The notes beneath the pieces were generated by a model that was given only the letters and a program-made list of their open reading frames with translations, was not told where the DNA came from and made no database searches. DNA of 64,000 bases, taken from Thiotrichaceae bacterium UBA4486 (GTDB taxonomy: Bacteria > Pseudomonadota > Gammaproteobacteria > Eutrophobiales > Eutrophobiaceae). Shown one piece after another: positions 36,076 to 44,856 of this stretch. Both the position numbers and the translations under genes were made by a program. How positions within the stretch are numbered: position 1 is the stretch's first letter; each line of letters opens with the position of its first letter. The DNA lies in assembly GCA_002389045.1 (NCBI GenBank), contig DGNS01000015.1, positions 121,991 through 185,990 on the forward strand, written 5' to 3'.

Positions 36076-37008
36076 CTACTGATGATTCAATACTCCGGCA
36101 AGGATCTCATCGGCGCCTTGATCCAGCAGGGCGTCGGCCACGGCTTGTGCCAGTGAGCCAAGATCCGCCATGGGGCCGCTCCGCTCCACCCGGATGACTT
36201 CACTGCCGTCCAGACGGCCGACCATGGCCCGCATCTGTACCTTGTCATCCGTCGCGCTCGCGTGCGCCGCTATGGGTAACTGGCAGCCACCGTACAGGCG
36301 CCGGGAAATAACCCGTTCAGCCTCCACCAGGTGATGGGTCAGCGGATCATCCAGCAGCCGGATCAGTGCATGGGTGTCATCATCATTGCTGCGTGCCTCG
36401 ATACCGATGGCGCCCTGGCCGATAGCGGGGATCATGTCTTGCGTGGCCAGGTAATCACGTACCCGTTGATCCAGACCCAGGCGTTTGATACCGGCGGCGG
36501 CGAGAATAATGGCTGCGTAGTGCCCGTCATCCAGTTTTTCAAGGCGGGTACCGACATTGCCGCGCAAATCGCTAATCCGCAGATCCGGTCGCAAGCGTAA
36601 CAATTGGGTGCGCCGGCGCATGCTGGAAGTGCCCACGGTGGCGCCCTCCGGCAGGGCGGCCAGGCTGTCGAAGCTGTTGGATATAAAGGCATCACGCGGG
36701 TCTTCACGCGGCAATATGGCGGCCAGTTGCAGTCCCTCGGGAAAATCCACGGTGACGTCTTTCATGGAATGCACGGCCAGATCCGCATCGCCGTTCAACA
36801 GGGCCTGTTCCAGCTCCTTGATGAACAGCCCCTTGCCGCCGGCCTGGCTAAGGGGCGCCGACAGAAACCGGTCGCCCTCGGTGGACATACTGACTAAACG
36901 GACCTCGAGGTCCGGGTGCAGTTGCTGTAACAGGACTGATACATGGTTGGCCTGCCACAGGGCCAGGGGGCTTTCGCGGGTGGCTATTTTCAATTGTTGT
37001 TTTTGCAT
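36076..37008 (-). CDS. hemC: Porphobilinogen deaminase (hydroxymethylbilane synthase)
   Basis: The 310-residue enzyme joins four porphobilinogen units. Catalytic Asp84 is in HSMKDV and the dipyrromethane cofactor anchor is Cys242 in LYGGCQLPIAAHA. The basic SSMRRRTQLLRLRPDL and DLRGNVGTRL segments bind the growing chain. It is the first gene of the hemCDXY run and is divergent from gshB. Confidence 0.96.
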   Translation of the reverse strand: MQKQQLKIATRESPLALWQANHVSVLLQQLHPDLEVRLVSMSTEGDRFLSAPLSQAGGKGLFIKELEQALLNGDADLAVHSMKDVTVDFPEGLQLAAILPREDPRDAFISNSFDSLAALPEGATVGTSSMRRRTQLLRLRPDLRISDLRGNVGTRLEKLDDGHYAAIILAAAGIKRLGLDQRVRDYLATQDMIPAIGQGAIGIEARSNDDDTHALIRLLDDPLTHHLVEAERVISRRLYGGCQLPIAAHASATDDKVQMRAMVGRLDGSEVIRVERSGPMADLGSLAQAVADALLDQGADEILAGVLNHQ

Positions 37009-37131
37009 ACTGGAATATTGATTTCGTTATTATCCGCTTCGGGGTGAACGTGCCATTGGCCGTGATCCTGACACCCGGTCACGGGTTTGAGGTTAGAATA
37101 GCGGCTATGTTTATATAAGGATACAGGACCC

Positions 37132-38073
37132 ATGAAGGTTGGCATCGTGATGGATCCCATCAGCGGGATCAATATCAAAAAAGACAGTTCCTTCGCCATG
37201 TTGCTGGCGGCCCAGGCGCGCGGCTGCGAGTTGTATTATATGGAACAGGCGGATCTGTACCTGGACATGGCCACGGCCAGGGCGCGCATGCATCCGGTGG
37301 AAGTCGAGGATAACCCGGATCACTGGTTCCGGCTGGGCGATGCCGCCGATCGGCCATTGACCGATCTCGATATCGTGCTCATGCGCAAGGACCCGCCCAT
37401 GGACGCGGATTACCTGGTCACCACCTGGATCCTCGAACAGGCCCAGCATCAGGGCGTGATGGTGGTCAACGATCCGCGCAGCCTGCGCGATGCCAACGAA
37501 AAGATGTTCTGCACCTGGTTCTCGGGGCTGATGGCGCCGACCCTGATCACACCTTCGGACGAACGGCTGCGCGCCTTCATCGCTGAACATGCTGATGTCA
37601 TCGTCAAACCCCTGCACAGCATGGGTGGCGACTCCATCTTTCGTTTGACCATGGAGGATCCGAATCTCAGCGTTATCCTTGAAACCATTACCCGGCGCGG
37701 CCACAGTCACGTCATGGCCCAGAAATACATAGCCGATATTGTCCACGGCGACAAACGTATATTACTGATTAACGGCGTGGCCGTGCCCTGGGCGCTGGCG
37801 CGTATTCCGGCCAGCGGGGAGACGCGCGGTAATCTGGCCGCCGGTGGGCAGGCCCGGGGGCAGGCCCTGACCGATCAGGATCGCAACATCTGCGAACGTG
37901 TCGGTCCGGTACTAAAAAAGAAAGGGCTGTGGTTCGTCGGTCTGGATGTCATCGGTGATTACCTCACCGAGATCAACGTCACCAGTCCCACTTGTATCCG
38001 TGAGCTGGACCGGGCATTCGATCTGGACATTGGCGGACAATTAATCGACGCGCTCATCGCCCACCGACAATGA
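37132..38073 (+). CDS. gshB: Glutathione synthetase
   Basis: The 313-residue ATP-grasp enzyme adds glycine to gamma-glutamylcysteine. It starts MKVGIVMDPISGINIKKDSS as in the family and has VIVKPLHSMGGDSIFR (ATP binding), the glycine-rich loop ASGETRGNLAAGG and DVIGDYLTEINVTSPT at the C-terminus. The tonB-type gene follows 104 bp later, the usual order in Gammaproteobacteria. Confidence 0.96.
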   Translation: MKVGIVMDPISGINIKKDSSFAMLLAAQARGCELYYMEQADLYLDMATARARMHPVEVEDNPDHWFRLGDAADRPLTDLDIVLMRKDPPMDADYLVTTWILEQAQHQGVMVVNDPRSLRDANEKMFCTWFSGLMAPTLITPSDERLRAFIAEHADVIVKPLHSMGGDSIFRLTMEDPNLSVILETITRRGHSHVMAQKYIADIVHGDKRILLINGVAVPWALARIPASGETRGNLAAGGQARGQALTDQDRNICERVGPVLKKKGLWFVGLDVIGDYLTEINVTSPTCIRELDRAFDLDIGGQLIDALIAHRQ

Positions 38074-38177
38074 TCGGTTGCCGAATACACAATAGAACAG
38101 CACCAGGCGTCGATGATTAACCCGCCCACTGCGAACACGTATACTATCCGGCTTATGCAGACGGTACGCACCTGAAC

Positions 38178-39206
38178 GTGGCGGCGGTAACGGCACGTCC
38201 ACAAGTCACCTCCCTGGATCGGTTTGGCCTGACCCTGTGCCTGGCCATTATCCTGCACGGGATCATCATCCTCGGCGTAACCTTTGCGCCCGAGGATCTG
38301 GTGCAGCCGCGTTACAACACCATGGAGATCATCCTGGTGCAACAGCGCAGTCAGGAAGCACCGGAAGAAGCTGATCTGCTCGCCCAGGCCAATCTTGAGG
38401 GCGGCGGCGATGTGGAAGAAGAAGTCAATCCGGCCACGCCCACACCGGCGCCGTTCCCGGAACAGACACCGGAAATCACTGCGCCACCGCCGGCGGAACC
38501 GGCACCGCCACCCGAACCCGTCCCGCCACCGGCTCCCGAGGAGGTGGTCGAGACACCGGAACCCGAACCAAAAGTTATCGAGGAAACGCTGGTGGCTGAA
38601 ACCGGGGTAGCCGAAGTCCCCGAACCGGTCGAGGTCGAGCAGCCTGAAGAGGAGATCAAACCGGCTGAGCCGGTGGAACAACCACCGGTCGTGGCCAAAG
38701 AAGAAACGCCGCCAATCGAGGAAAAGGTGGAAAAACCTGTTCCCGAGAAACCCAGGCGCAAACAGCCCACGGCGGCCGCCCTGCTTACCAACAGTTTCAA
38801 GATCGCATCATTGAGCGCCGAGATCCGCCGCAAGATGGAGACAAGGGCGGAACGGCCACGGCGAAAGTTTATCTCTGCCAGCACCCAGGAATTTCGATAT
38901 GCTTCCTACATGGAAGCCTGGCGCGCCAAGGTCGAGCGGGTCGGCAACCTCAACTACCCGGACGAGGCGCGGCGGCAGAGACTCTCGGGCAGCCTGATCC
39001 TGGACGTGGCCCTGAACAAGGACGGTTCCATCAACCAGATCACGGTGCGGCGCTCATCCGGGCACAAGGTGCTCGACGATGCCGCCGTGCGCATCGTGCA
39101 ACTGGCCTCGCCCTTTGCTCCGTTTCCCGATCAGATCCGCGAGGAAACCGATATCCTGCACATCACCCGTACCTGGCAGTTTTTGAATAACCGGGGGTTT
39201 AGGTGA
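38178..39206 (+). CDS. tonB: TonB-family energy transducer
   Basis: The 342-residue protein has an N-terminal membrane helix (about 18-37), a long Pro/Glu-rich periplasmic spacer (about 75-190) and a C-terminal TonB domain with YPDEARRQRLSGSLILDVAL and ITVRRSSGHKVLDDAA. It couples ExbB/ExbD energy to outer-membrane receptors. ExbBD genes are not in the window. The start is GTG at 38178; the next Met lies after the membrane helix. The stop runs straight into a CAGATNN repeat array. Confidence 0.88.
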   Translation: MAAVTARPQVTSLDRFGLTLCLAIILHGIIILGVTFAPEDLVQPRYNTMEIILVQQRSQEAPEEADLLAQANLEGGGDVEEEVNPATPTPAPFPEQTPEITAPPPAEPAPPPEPVPPPAPEEVVETPEPEPKVIEETLVAETGVAEVPEPVEVEQPEEEIKPAEPVEQPPVVAKEETPPIEEKVEKPVPEKPRRKQPTAAALLTNSFKIASLSAEIRRKMETRAERPRRKFISASTQEFRYASYMEAWRAKVERVGNLNYPDEARRQRLSGSLILDVALNKDGSINQITVRRSSGHKVLDDAAVRIVQLASPFAPFPDQIREETDILHITRTWQFLNNRGFR

Positions 39207-39287
39207 GATCTCAGACATCAGATCTCAGACATCAGATATCTGGCATCTGGCATCTGAGATCTGAAATCTGAGATTTGAGATCTGATC
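39205..39287. repeat. Heptamer array (CAGATNN family), locus 2, inverted pair
   Basis: From the tonB stop the plus strand reads GAGATCT CAGACAT CAGATCT CAGACAT CAGATAT and then switches to ATCTGNN units (GGCATCTG, GAGATCTG) that run to the ilvA stop. Seen from ilvA (minus strand) they are again CAGATNN units. The junction is the palindrome CAGATATCTG. The array fills the whole space between the two convergent genes. Confidence 0.9.
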
Positions 39288-40812
39288 ACGCCAAAAAAAG
39301 TTTGTACGCCAAATTCCCCGTCTCTTCCCAGTAAAGCATGCCCAGTTCATCAAGAAAGGCCTGGAACGCCGCACGCTCAGCGGGTGGCACCTGCAATCCC
39401 ATTAACACCCGGCCGTAGGCAGCGCCGTGGTTACGGTAATGGAACAGGCTGATGTTCCAGCGGTTGCCGGTGCGGGTAAGAAACTGCAAGAGGGCTCCGG
39501 ATCGTTCCGGGAACTCAAACCGGTACAGCACCTCGTTATCGGCCTGCGGCGCGTGCCCGCCGACCATATAGCGTACATGCATCTTGGCCATTTCATTCTT
39601 GCTGAGGTCTTCCACCGCGAAGCCCTTGTCCCGTAAATGCTCGATGAGCTTGTCCTTTTCATCCTTGCCGTGACGCAACTGGATGCCGGCGAAAACATGC
39701 GCCTCGCTGTGATCGGAATAACGGTAATTGAACTCGGTTATGAGACGCGGTCCGAGCGCCTGGCAGAACTCATGGAAACTGCCGGGACGTTCGGGAATGG
39801 TCGCGGCAATGATGGCCTCGCGACTTTCGCCCAGCGCCGCCAGCTCGGCAATATGGCGCAAGCGGTCAAAATTGACGTTGGCGCCGCTGAAGATAGCAAT
39901 GAGTTCCCGGTCACGGATCTGTTCACGGGCGATGTACTGTTTCATCCCGGCCAGCGCCAGTGCGCCGGCGGGTTCGGGAATCGCGCGCGTGTCCTCGAAT
40001 ATATCCTTCACGGCGGCGCAAATCTCGTCCACGTCCACCAGCAACATTTCATCCACCAGTTCACGGGCCAGACGGAACGGCTCCTCTCCGGCCTGGCGCA
40101 CGGCGGCGCCGTCGGCGAAGATGCCGATCTTCTCCAGCAACACGCGCTCACCCGCCTCCAGCGCCCGGGTCATGCATGGCGCTTCGTCCGGTTCCACGCC
40201 GATGATACGTATATCCGGGTTGACAGCCTTGACGTGGGCGGCGATCCCGGCGATCAGTCCTCCACCACCGACCGGGATAAACAATATATCCGGCCGCGAG
40301 GGATGTTGCTGCAGGCATTCGACCCCGACCGTGGCCTGGCCGGCGATAACCAGGGGATGATCGTACGGCGGAATGTATGTCATGCCCTCGCCGGCCGCGA
40401 GTTCCTCGGCGTACTCCTTCGCATCATCGTAGGCATTGCCGTGCAGGTGAATATCGCCACCCAGCCTGCGTACAGCGGCGATCTTGATCTCCGGCGTGGT
40501 CTTGGGCATGACGATGGTGGCCTTGATACCCAGCCGTCTGGCCGCCAGCGCCACGCCCTGGGCATGATTGCCGGCAGAGGCCGCGATCACACCCTGTTCG
40601 CGTCTGGCAACGTCCAGTGAGACGATCATGTTGTAGGCCCCGCGCAGCTTGTAGGAAAATACCGGCTGCTGGTCTTCACGTTTCAGCCAGACGCGGTTAC
40701 CGGTTCGTTCGGACATAACCGGCGCATGATCCAGCGATGTGCGCACGGCCACGTCGTAAACGCGTTGCGTGGCCTGCTCAATTAATTCCTTGTATTCATC
40801 AAACATCGACAT
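39286..40812 (-). CDS. ilvA: Threonine ammonia-lyase, biosynthetic
   Basis: The 508-residue PLP enzyme deaminates threonine to 2-oxobutanoate for isoleucine synthesis. The PLP Lys is Lys55 in FSYKLRGAY, the phosphate loop is VGGGGLIAG, and ASAGNHAQGVA is conserved. Two C-terminal ACT-like regulatory domains (about 325-508) mark the long, isoleucine-inhibited form. The gene is divergent from rpiA with 55 bp between starts. Confidence 0.95.
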   Translation of the reverse strand: MSMFDEYKELIEQATQRVYDVAVRTSLDHAPVMSERTGNRVWLKREDQQPVFSYKLRGAYNMIVSLDVARREQGVIAASAGNHAQGVALAARRLGIKATIVMPKTTPEIKIAAVRRLGGDIHLHGNAYDDAKEYAEELAAGEGMTYIPPYDHPLVIAGQATVGVECLQQHPSRPDILFIPVGGGGLIAGIAAHVKAVNPDIRIIGVEPDEAPCMTRALEAGERVLLEKIGIFADGAAVRQAGEEPFRLARELVDEMLLVDVDEICAAVKDIFEDTRAIPEPAGALALAGMKQYIAREQIRDRELIAIFSGANVNFDRLRHIAELAALGESREAIIAATIPERPGSFHEFCQALGPRLITEFNYRYSDHSEAHVFAGIQLRHGKDEKDKLIEHLRDKGFAVEDLSKNEMAKMHVRYMVGGHAPQADNEVLYRFEFPERSGALLQFLTRTGNRWNISLFHYRNHGAAYGRVLMGLQVPPAERAAFQAFLDELGMLYWEETGNLAYKLFLA

Positions 40813-40867
40813 AAGATAACAACCACTCAGGCTTAATCAATCAATAATTACCGCAGACAACCTTAAC

Positions 40868-41524
40868 GTGAGCCAGGACAACCAAAAACAGGCGGCGGCC
40901 ATTGCGGCCCTGGACTACATTCCGGGGGAGTGCATCGTCGGAGTCGGCACCGGCAGTACGGTGAACTTTTTCATCGATGCACTGGCCGGCATGCGCGGTC
41001 AGATTGAAGGCGCGGTGGCCAGTTCACTGGCGACTGAAACACGCCTGCGCCGGCATAACATTCCCGTACTGGATCTCAATTCAGTCGACGAGATCCCGGT
41101 ATACGTGGATGGTGCCGATGAAGTGACACGGCACAAACACATGATCAAGGGCGGTGGCGGGGCGCTGACACGGGAAAAGATCGTCGCCGCCGCCAGCCGA
41201 ACCTTCGTCTGTATCGTCGATGAGGCCAAACTGGTGGACAGGCTCGGCACGTTTCCCCTGCCCGTGGAAGTCATTCCCATGGCCCGCGGCTACGTCGCCA
41301 GGGAACTGGTGAGACTGGGCGGTCAACCACAACTGCGCGAGGGTTTCACGACCGACAACGGCAATATCATCCTCGATGTGCATGATCTGAAAATCAGTGA
41401 TCCGTGCGCGCTGGAGAGTGAGATCAACCAGATCACCGGGGTGGTTACCAACGGGCTGTTTGCAAATCGCGGCGCCGATATTGTCATTCTGGGATGTAAA
41501 GATCAGGTAAATACTATCGAATAG
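40868..41524 (+). CDS. rpiA: Ribose-5-phosphate isomerase A
   Basis: The 218-residue enzyme interconverts ribose 5-phosphate and ribulose 5-phosphate, feeding both nucleotide synthesis and, with phosphoribulokinase, carbon fixation. Motifs are GVGTGSTVNFFIDAL (phosphate loop), VDGADEV (catalytic Asp) and KGGGGALTREKIVA. The start is GTG at 40868. Confidence 0.95.
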   Translation: MSQDNQKQAAAIAALDYIPGECIVGVGTGSTVNFFIDALAGMRGQIEGAVASSLATETRLRRHNIPVLDLNSVDEIPVYVDGADEVTRHKHMIKGGGGALTREKIVAAASRTFVCIVDEAKLVDRLGTFPLPVEVIPMARGYVARELVRLGGQPQLREGFTTDNGNIILDVHDLKISDPCALESEINQITGVVTNGLFANRGADIVILGCKDQVNTIE

Positions 41525-41674
41525 CGCATTTTGAGTGAAAAAAGGCTTTTTTAATCCGCAATATTTTTATAAATTGGACGCTATAACAACGTATACTGTG
41601 ATCAAATCGGACCGGCCGCAGCGAGTTTGACAGGCATACGGCTGGGTTCGATTACTTTTAATAGGGGATAACAT

Positions 41675-41812
41675 ATGTGGTTCTACCTGGTTTATCTGCT
41701 GGCAATCATTGTCGTCATCCTGCATTTCACCGGCTGGTTGAAACGTCACAACTGTGAATGGATCGTACTGGTCATGGCTATTGCAATATTTCCCGCCGTT
41801 ATATTTCTCTGA
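41675..41812 (+). CDS. Small two-helix membrane protein (45 residues)
   Basis: An ATG with GGGGATA 5 bases upstream opens a 45-codon frame encoding two hydrophobic stretches, WFYLVYLLAIIVVILHF and WIVLVMAIAIFPAVIFL, split by a short basic loop (KRHNCE). It lies in the 300-bp gap between rpiA and dtd, and its stop is 14 bp before the dtd start, so the two are probably co-transcribed. I do not recognise the family. The membrane pattern and ribosome site argue for a real gene. Confidence 0.6.
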   Translation: MWFYLVYLLAIIVVILHFTGWLKRHNCEWIVLVMAIAIFPAVIFL

Positions 41813-41825
41813 CCTTTCCTCCCGC

Positions 41826-42296
41826 GTGATCGGACTTCTGCAACGTGTGACCCATGCACGGGTGGAAGTGGATCAGAACGAGATTGCCGCTATAGGTACC
41901 GGTCTGCTGGTACTGATTGGTATAGAAAAAACCGATACTGAAAAAGATGCCGACCGGCTGCTGCAACGCCTGCTCGGCTATCGCGTGTTCGCCGATGCCT
42001 ACGGCAAAATGAATCTTTCTCTCAGGCAAATCGCAGGCAGCCTGTTGCTGGTGCCGCAATTCACACTGCCCGCCGACACGCGCAAGGGCACACGACCGGG
42101 TTTCAGCACCGCTGCACCGCCACAACGCGGCCGGCAGCTGTTTGATTACCTGCTGCAAAAAGCCAGGGCCGAATATCCCGATGTGGCAGCCGGCGAATTC
42201 GGCGCCGACATGAAAGTATCCCTGACCAACGACGGCCCGGTGACGTTCTGGCTACGATCCAGATGCCAGATATCAGATCTCAGATCTCAGAAGTAA
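41826..42296 (+). CDS. dtd: D-aminoacyl-tRNA deacylase with repeat-derived tail
   Basis: The 156-residue enzyme removes D-amino acids wrongly attached to tRNA. It starts with the conserved IGLLQRVTHARVEV at a GTG codon (41826); an ATG further upstream would add 24 unrelated residues. The two active-site motifs are present: LLLVPQFTL and TNDGPVTFWL. The family normally ends within a few residues of the second motif. Here about 12 extra residues (SRCQISDLRSQK) are encoded by CAGATNN repeat units, and the stop TAA itself lies inside a unit. Confidence 0.93.
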   Translation: MIGLLQRVTHARVEVDQNEIAAIGTGLLVLIGIEKTDTEKDADRLLQRLLGYRVFADAYGKMNLSLRQIAGSLLLVPQFTLPADTRKGTRPGFSTAAPPQRGRQLFDYLLQKARAEYPDVAAGEFGADMKVSLTNDGPVTFWLRSRCQISDLRSQK

Positions 42297-42403
42297 GATC
42301 GCAGATATCTGGTATCTGGTATCTGAGATCTGGTATCTGGTATCTGGTATCTGATATCTGATATCTGAGATCTGGGATCTGGGATCTGGGATCTGTTATC
42401 TGG
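42260..42403. repeat. Heptamer array (CAGATNN family), locus 3, inverted pair
   Basis: Seven units in plus orientation (CAGATGC CAGATAT CAGATCT CAGATCT CAGAAGT AAGATCG CAGATAT, 42260-42308) meet fourteen units in opposite orientation; ATCTG recurs every 7 bases from 42307 to 42402 without a phase break. The left part supplies the C-terminus and stop of dtd; the right part supplies the last codons and stop of hemF (ACC AGA TAA). The two halves are complementary. Confidence 0.95.
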
Positions 42404-43298
42404 TTAGCCAATCCCGGGCTTGTAAAAAGTCCCGATACAGCCGTTCTTCCTCGCTGCCTGCCTGCGGTTGCCAGTCGTAGTCCCAACGGACCAGCGGGGG
42501 CAGTGACATAAGTATGGATTCGGTGCGGCCACCGGACTGCAGCCCGAACAGGGTACCACGGTCATAGACCAGGTTGAATTCCACGTAACGGCCGCGCCGG
42601 TAAAGCTGGAATTGCCGTTGCCTGTCCCCCCATGGCGTATCATGACGGCGTTCGACGATGGGCAGATAGGCATCAAGGAAGTGATCACCCACGCTTTGCA
42701 TGAACCCGAAACAGCGTTCAAAACCCCAGGCGTTCAGATCATCGAAAAACAGGCCGCCGATACCCCGCGGCTCATTCCGGTGTTGCAGATAAAAATAATC
42801 ATCACACCATTTTTTATAACCTGGATACACATCATCCCCGAATGGTGCACAGGCCTTGCGGGCCGTTTCATGCCAGTGGCGGGCATCTTCCTCGAACCCG
42901 TAATAAGGAGTCAGATCAAAGCCGCCACCAAACCACCAGACCGGGTCTGCACCGGGTTTTTCCGCCAGGAAGAAGCGGATATTCATATGCGTGGTCGGCA
43001 CGTAGGGATTCAGGGGATGGATGACCAGTGAATCACCGAGAGCCTGGAAACTGCGGCCGGCCAGTTCCGGTCTCTGGGCACTCGCGGAAGGCGGCAGCGA
43101 CTCTCCGGCCACATGCGAAAAATTAATGCCGCCTTTTTCCACGACCTCGCCCTGCTGGAAGATCCGGCTAATGCCGCCACCGCCCTGCGGGCGCTGCCAG
43201 CGATCTTCCCGGTAGCTGACCTCCGGGTCCAGATCACGCAATGCCTCCGAAATGCGATTTTGCAGTTTCAAAAGATAGTGTTTTACGTCGTCTATCAT
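42396..43298 (-). CDS. hemF: Coproporphyrinogen III oxidase, oxygen-dependent
   Basis: The 300-residue enzyme makes protoporphyrinogen IX from coproporphyrinogen III using oxygen. Motifs include NPYVPTTHMNIRFF, WFGGGFDLTPYY and the C-terminal VEFNLVYDRGTLFGLQSGGR. I start at the ATG at 43298 (MIDDVKHYLLKL); the open frame extends upstream but that part is antisense to the hisB region. The final residues after RDWL come from the adjacent repeat array. It signals aerobic growth. Confidence 0.94.
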   Translation of the reverse strand: MIDDVKHYLLKLQNRISEALRDLDPEVSYREDRWQRPQGGGGISRIFQQGEVVEKGGINFSHVAGESLPPSASAQRPELAGRSFQALGDSLVIHPLNPYVPTTHMNIRFFLAEKPGADPVWWFGGGFDLTPYYGFEEDARHWHETARKACAPFGDDVYPGYKKWCDDYFYLQHRNEPRGIGGLFFDDLNAWGFERCFGFMQSVGDHFLDAYLPIVERRHDTPWGDRQRQFQLYRRGRYVEFNLVYDRGTLFGLQSGGRTESILMSLPPLVRWDYDWQPQAGSEEERLYRDFLQARDWLTR

Positions 43299-43448
43299 AT
43301 TCACGATTATGTACACGCTACCCGTTGCCGGTACAGCATCGGGAAATTCATATTCAGTTGAACACGCGCCGTTCCGGCGAATGCGGGCTTGTTCAGCACT
43401 TGCCGCTAAGGGTATGCTGTGCGCCTGCAAAGACAGGGTAAAGAATAA

Positions 43449-44042
43449 ATGACCACTCGAACAGCCAGAATTCAACGCCATACCCGAGAGACCCGTATCG
43501 AGGTAGAACTGAACCTGGACGGCACCGGCAAATCGGATTTGCAGATCGGTGTGCCTTTCCTTGAACACATGCTCGATCAGGTAGCGCGTCACGGCCTCTT
43601 CGACCTGACCATCAGGGCCGAAGGCGATCTGGAGATCGACGCTCATCACACCGTTGAGGATGTAGGCATTACCCTGGGACAGGCGCTGGCCAACGCCCTC
43701 GGCGACAAAACCGGCATCCGCCGTTACGGTCATGCCTACGTGCCGCTGGATGAAGCCCTGTCACGTGTGGTGCTGGACTGTTCCGGCCGGCCCGGACTGG
43801 AATACCAGGCCAGTTACCCGCGCGCCCGTGTCGGTGAGTTTGATGTCGACCTGGTTTACGAATTTTTCCAGGGCTTCGTCAACCATGCCCTGGTTACCCT
43901 GCACATCGATAACCTGCGCGGGCGCAACTCGCACCATATCGCCGAAACCATTTACAAGGCTTTCGGCCGCGCCTTGCGCATGGCGACCGAACGGGATCCG
44001 CGCATGGAAGGCATATTACCTTCCACCAAGGAGCATTTGTAA
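43449..44042 (+). CDS. hisB: Imidazoleglycerol-phosphate dehydratase
   Basis: The 197-residue monofunctional dehydratase acts in step 6 of histidine synthesis. The repeated metal-binding His motifs are visible: DAHHTVEDVGI and GRNSHHIAETIYK, with FLEHMLDQVARHG. No N-terminal phosphatase domain is present. It is followed by hisH after 137 bp. Confidence 0.96.
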   Translation: MTTRTARIQRHTRETRIEVELNLDGTGKSDLQIGVPFLEHMLDQVARHGLFDLTIRAEGDLEIDAHHTVEDVGITLGQALANALGDKTGIRRYGHAYVPLDEALSRVVLDCSGRPGLEYQASYPRARVGEFDVDLVYEFFQGFVNHALVTLHIDNLRGRNSHHIAETIYKAFGRALRMATERDPRMEGILPSTKEHL

Positions 44043-44179
44043 TCCTGTCCGCTTCGGGCCGGTTGCTGACACTTCGATTTCACGTATTGACACGACTGCA
44101 GCATATTGCATGGCCAGCGGAATGCACTACGGTAAATGAATACAACCAGTAGTCTAGTTTCAACGTCGGGGCGCAGGTT

Positions 44180-44827
44180 GTGAACGCCCGGCAATCTGTT
44201 GTGGTCATCGACTACGGCACCAGTAACCTGCGTTCGGTCGCCAGGGCGCTGGAACACGTCGCCGCGAAACGGACCCGGATCACGGTGACGGGCAACCCCG
44301 CGGACATCCGCAAGGCGGATCGCATCGTTTTTCCGGGACAGGGCGCCGTCGGACAGTGCATGCAACACCTGATAGAAATGGGTCTGGACGACTGCATTCG
44401 CGAATGCGTCATTGACAAACCCTTTCTCGGCATCTGCCTCGGCCTGCAGAGCCTGATGCAATTCAGTGACGAGGACGGCGGTACCGACTGCCTGGCTATC
44501 TTCGCGGGCAAGGTGAAGCGCTTCGTGCTCGATGATACCGCCAGGGACAATGCCTGCAAGATCCCGCACATGGGCTGGAACCGGGTCCGGCAGCGACAGG
44601 CGCATCCATTGTGGAACGGCATCGAGGACGGCAGCCGCTTCTATTTCGTGCACAGTTACTATGTCGTCCCCGATGATGCCGGAATCATCGCCGGCACCAC
44701 GGAGTATATTCACGAATTCACCTCAGCCGCGGCACGTGACAACATCTTTGCCTGCCAGTTTCATCCGGAAAAAAGCCAGCATGACGGACTGCAACTGCTG
44801 CAGAACTTTCTCAGCTGGGATATCTAG
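44180..44827 (+). CDS. hisH: Imidazole glycerol phosphate synthase, glutaminase subunit
   Basis: The 215-residue class I glutamine amidotransferase supplies ammonia to HisF. The catalytic triad is Cys86 (GICLGLQ), His195 and Glu197 (QFHPEKS). The start is GTG at 44180. In most relatives hisA and hisF follow; here a terminator and a convergent HU-type gene follow, so the partner subunit must be encoded elsewhere. Confidence 0.95.
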   Translation: MNARQSVVVIDYGTSNLRSVARALEHVAAKRTRITVTGNPADIRKADRIVFPGQGAVGQCMQHLIEMGLDDCIRECVIDKPFLGICLGLQSLMQFSDEDGGTDCLAIFAGKVKRFVLDDTARDNACKIPHMGWNRVRQRQAHPLWNGIEDGSRFYFVHSYYVVPDDAGIIAGTTEYIHEFTSAAARDNIFACQFHPEKSQHDGLQLLQNFLSWDI

Positions 44828-44856
44828 TCAGGAGATCCTGAGAAAGAATCAGACAT

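Noticed and set aside
41536..41552. A6-GGC-T6 as terminator of rpiA
   Set aside because: The stem would consist of A-T pairs only with a 3-base loop, which is too weak to call.
43299..43733. N-terminal extension of the hemF frame by 145 codons
   Set aside because: The extra part is antisense to hisB and its upstream region and lacks homology; the ATG at 43298 gives the normal HemF length.
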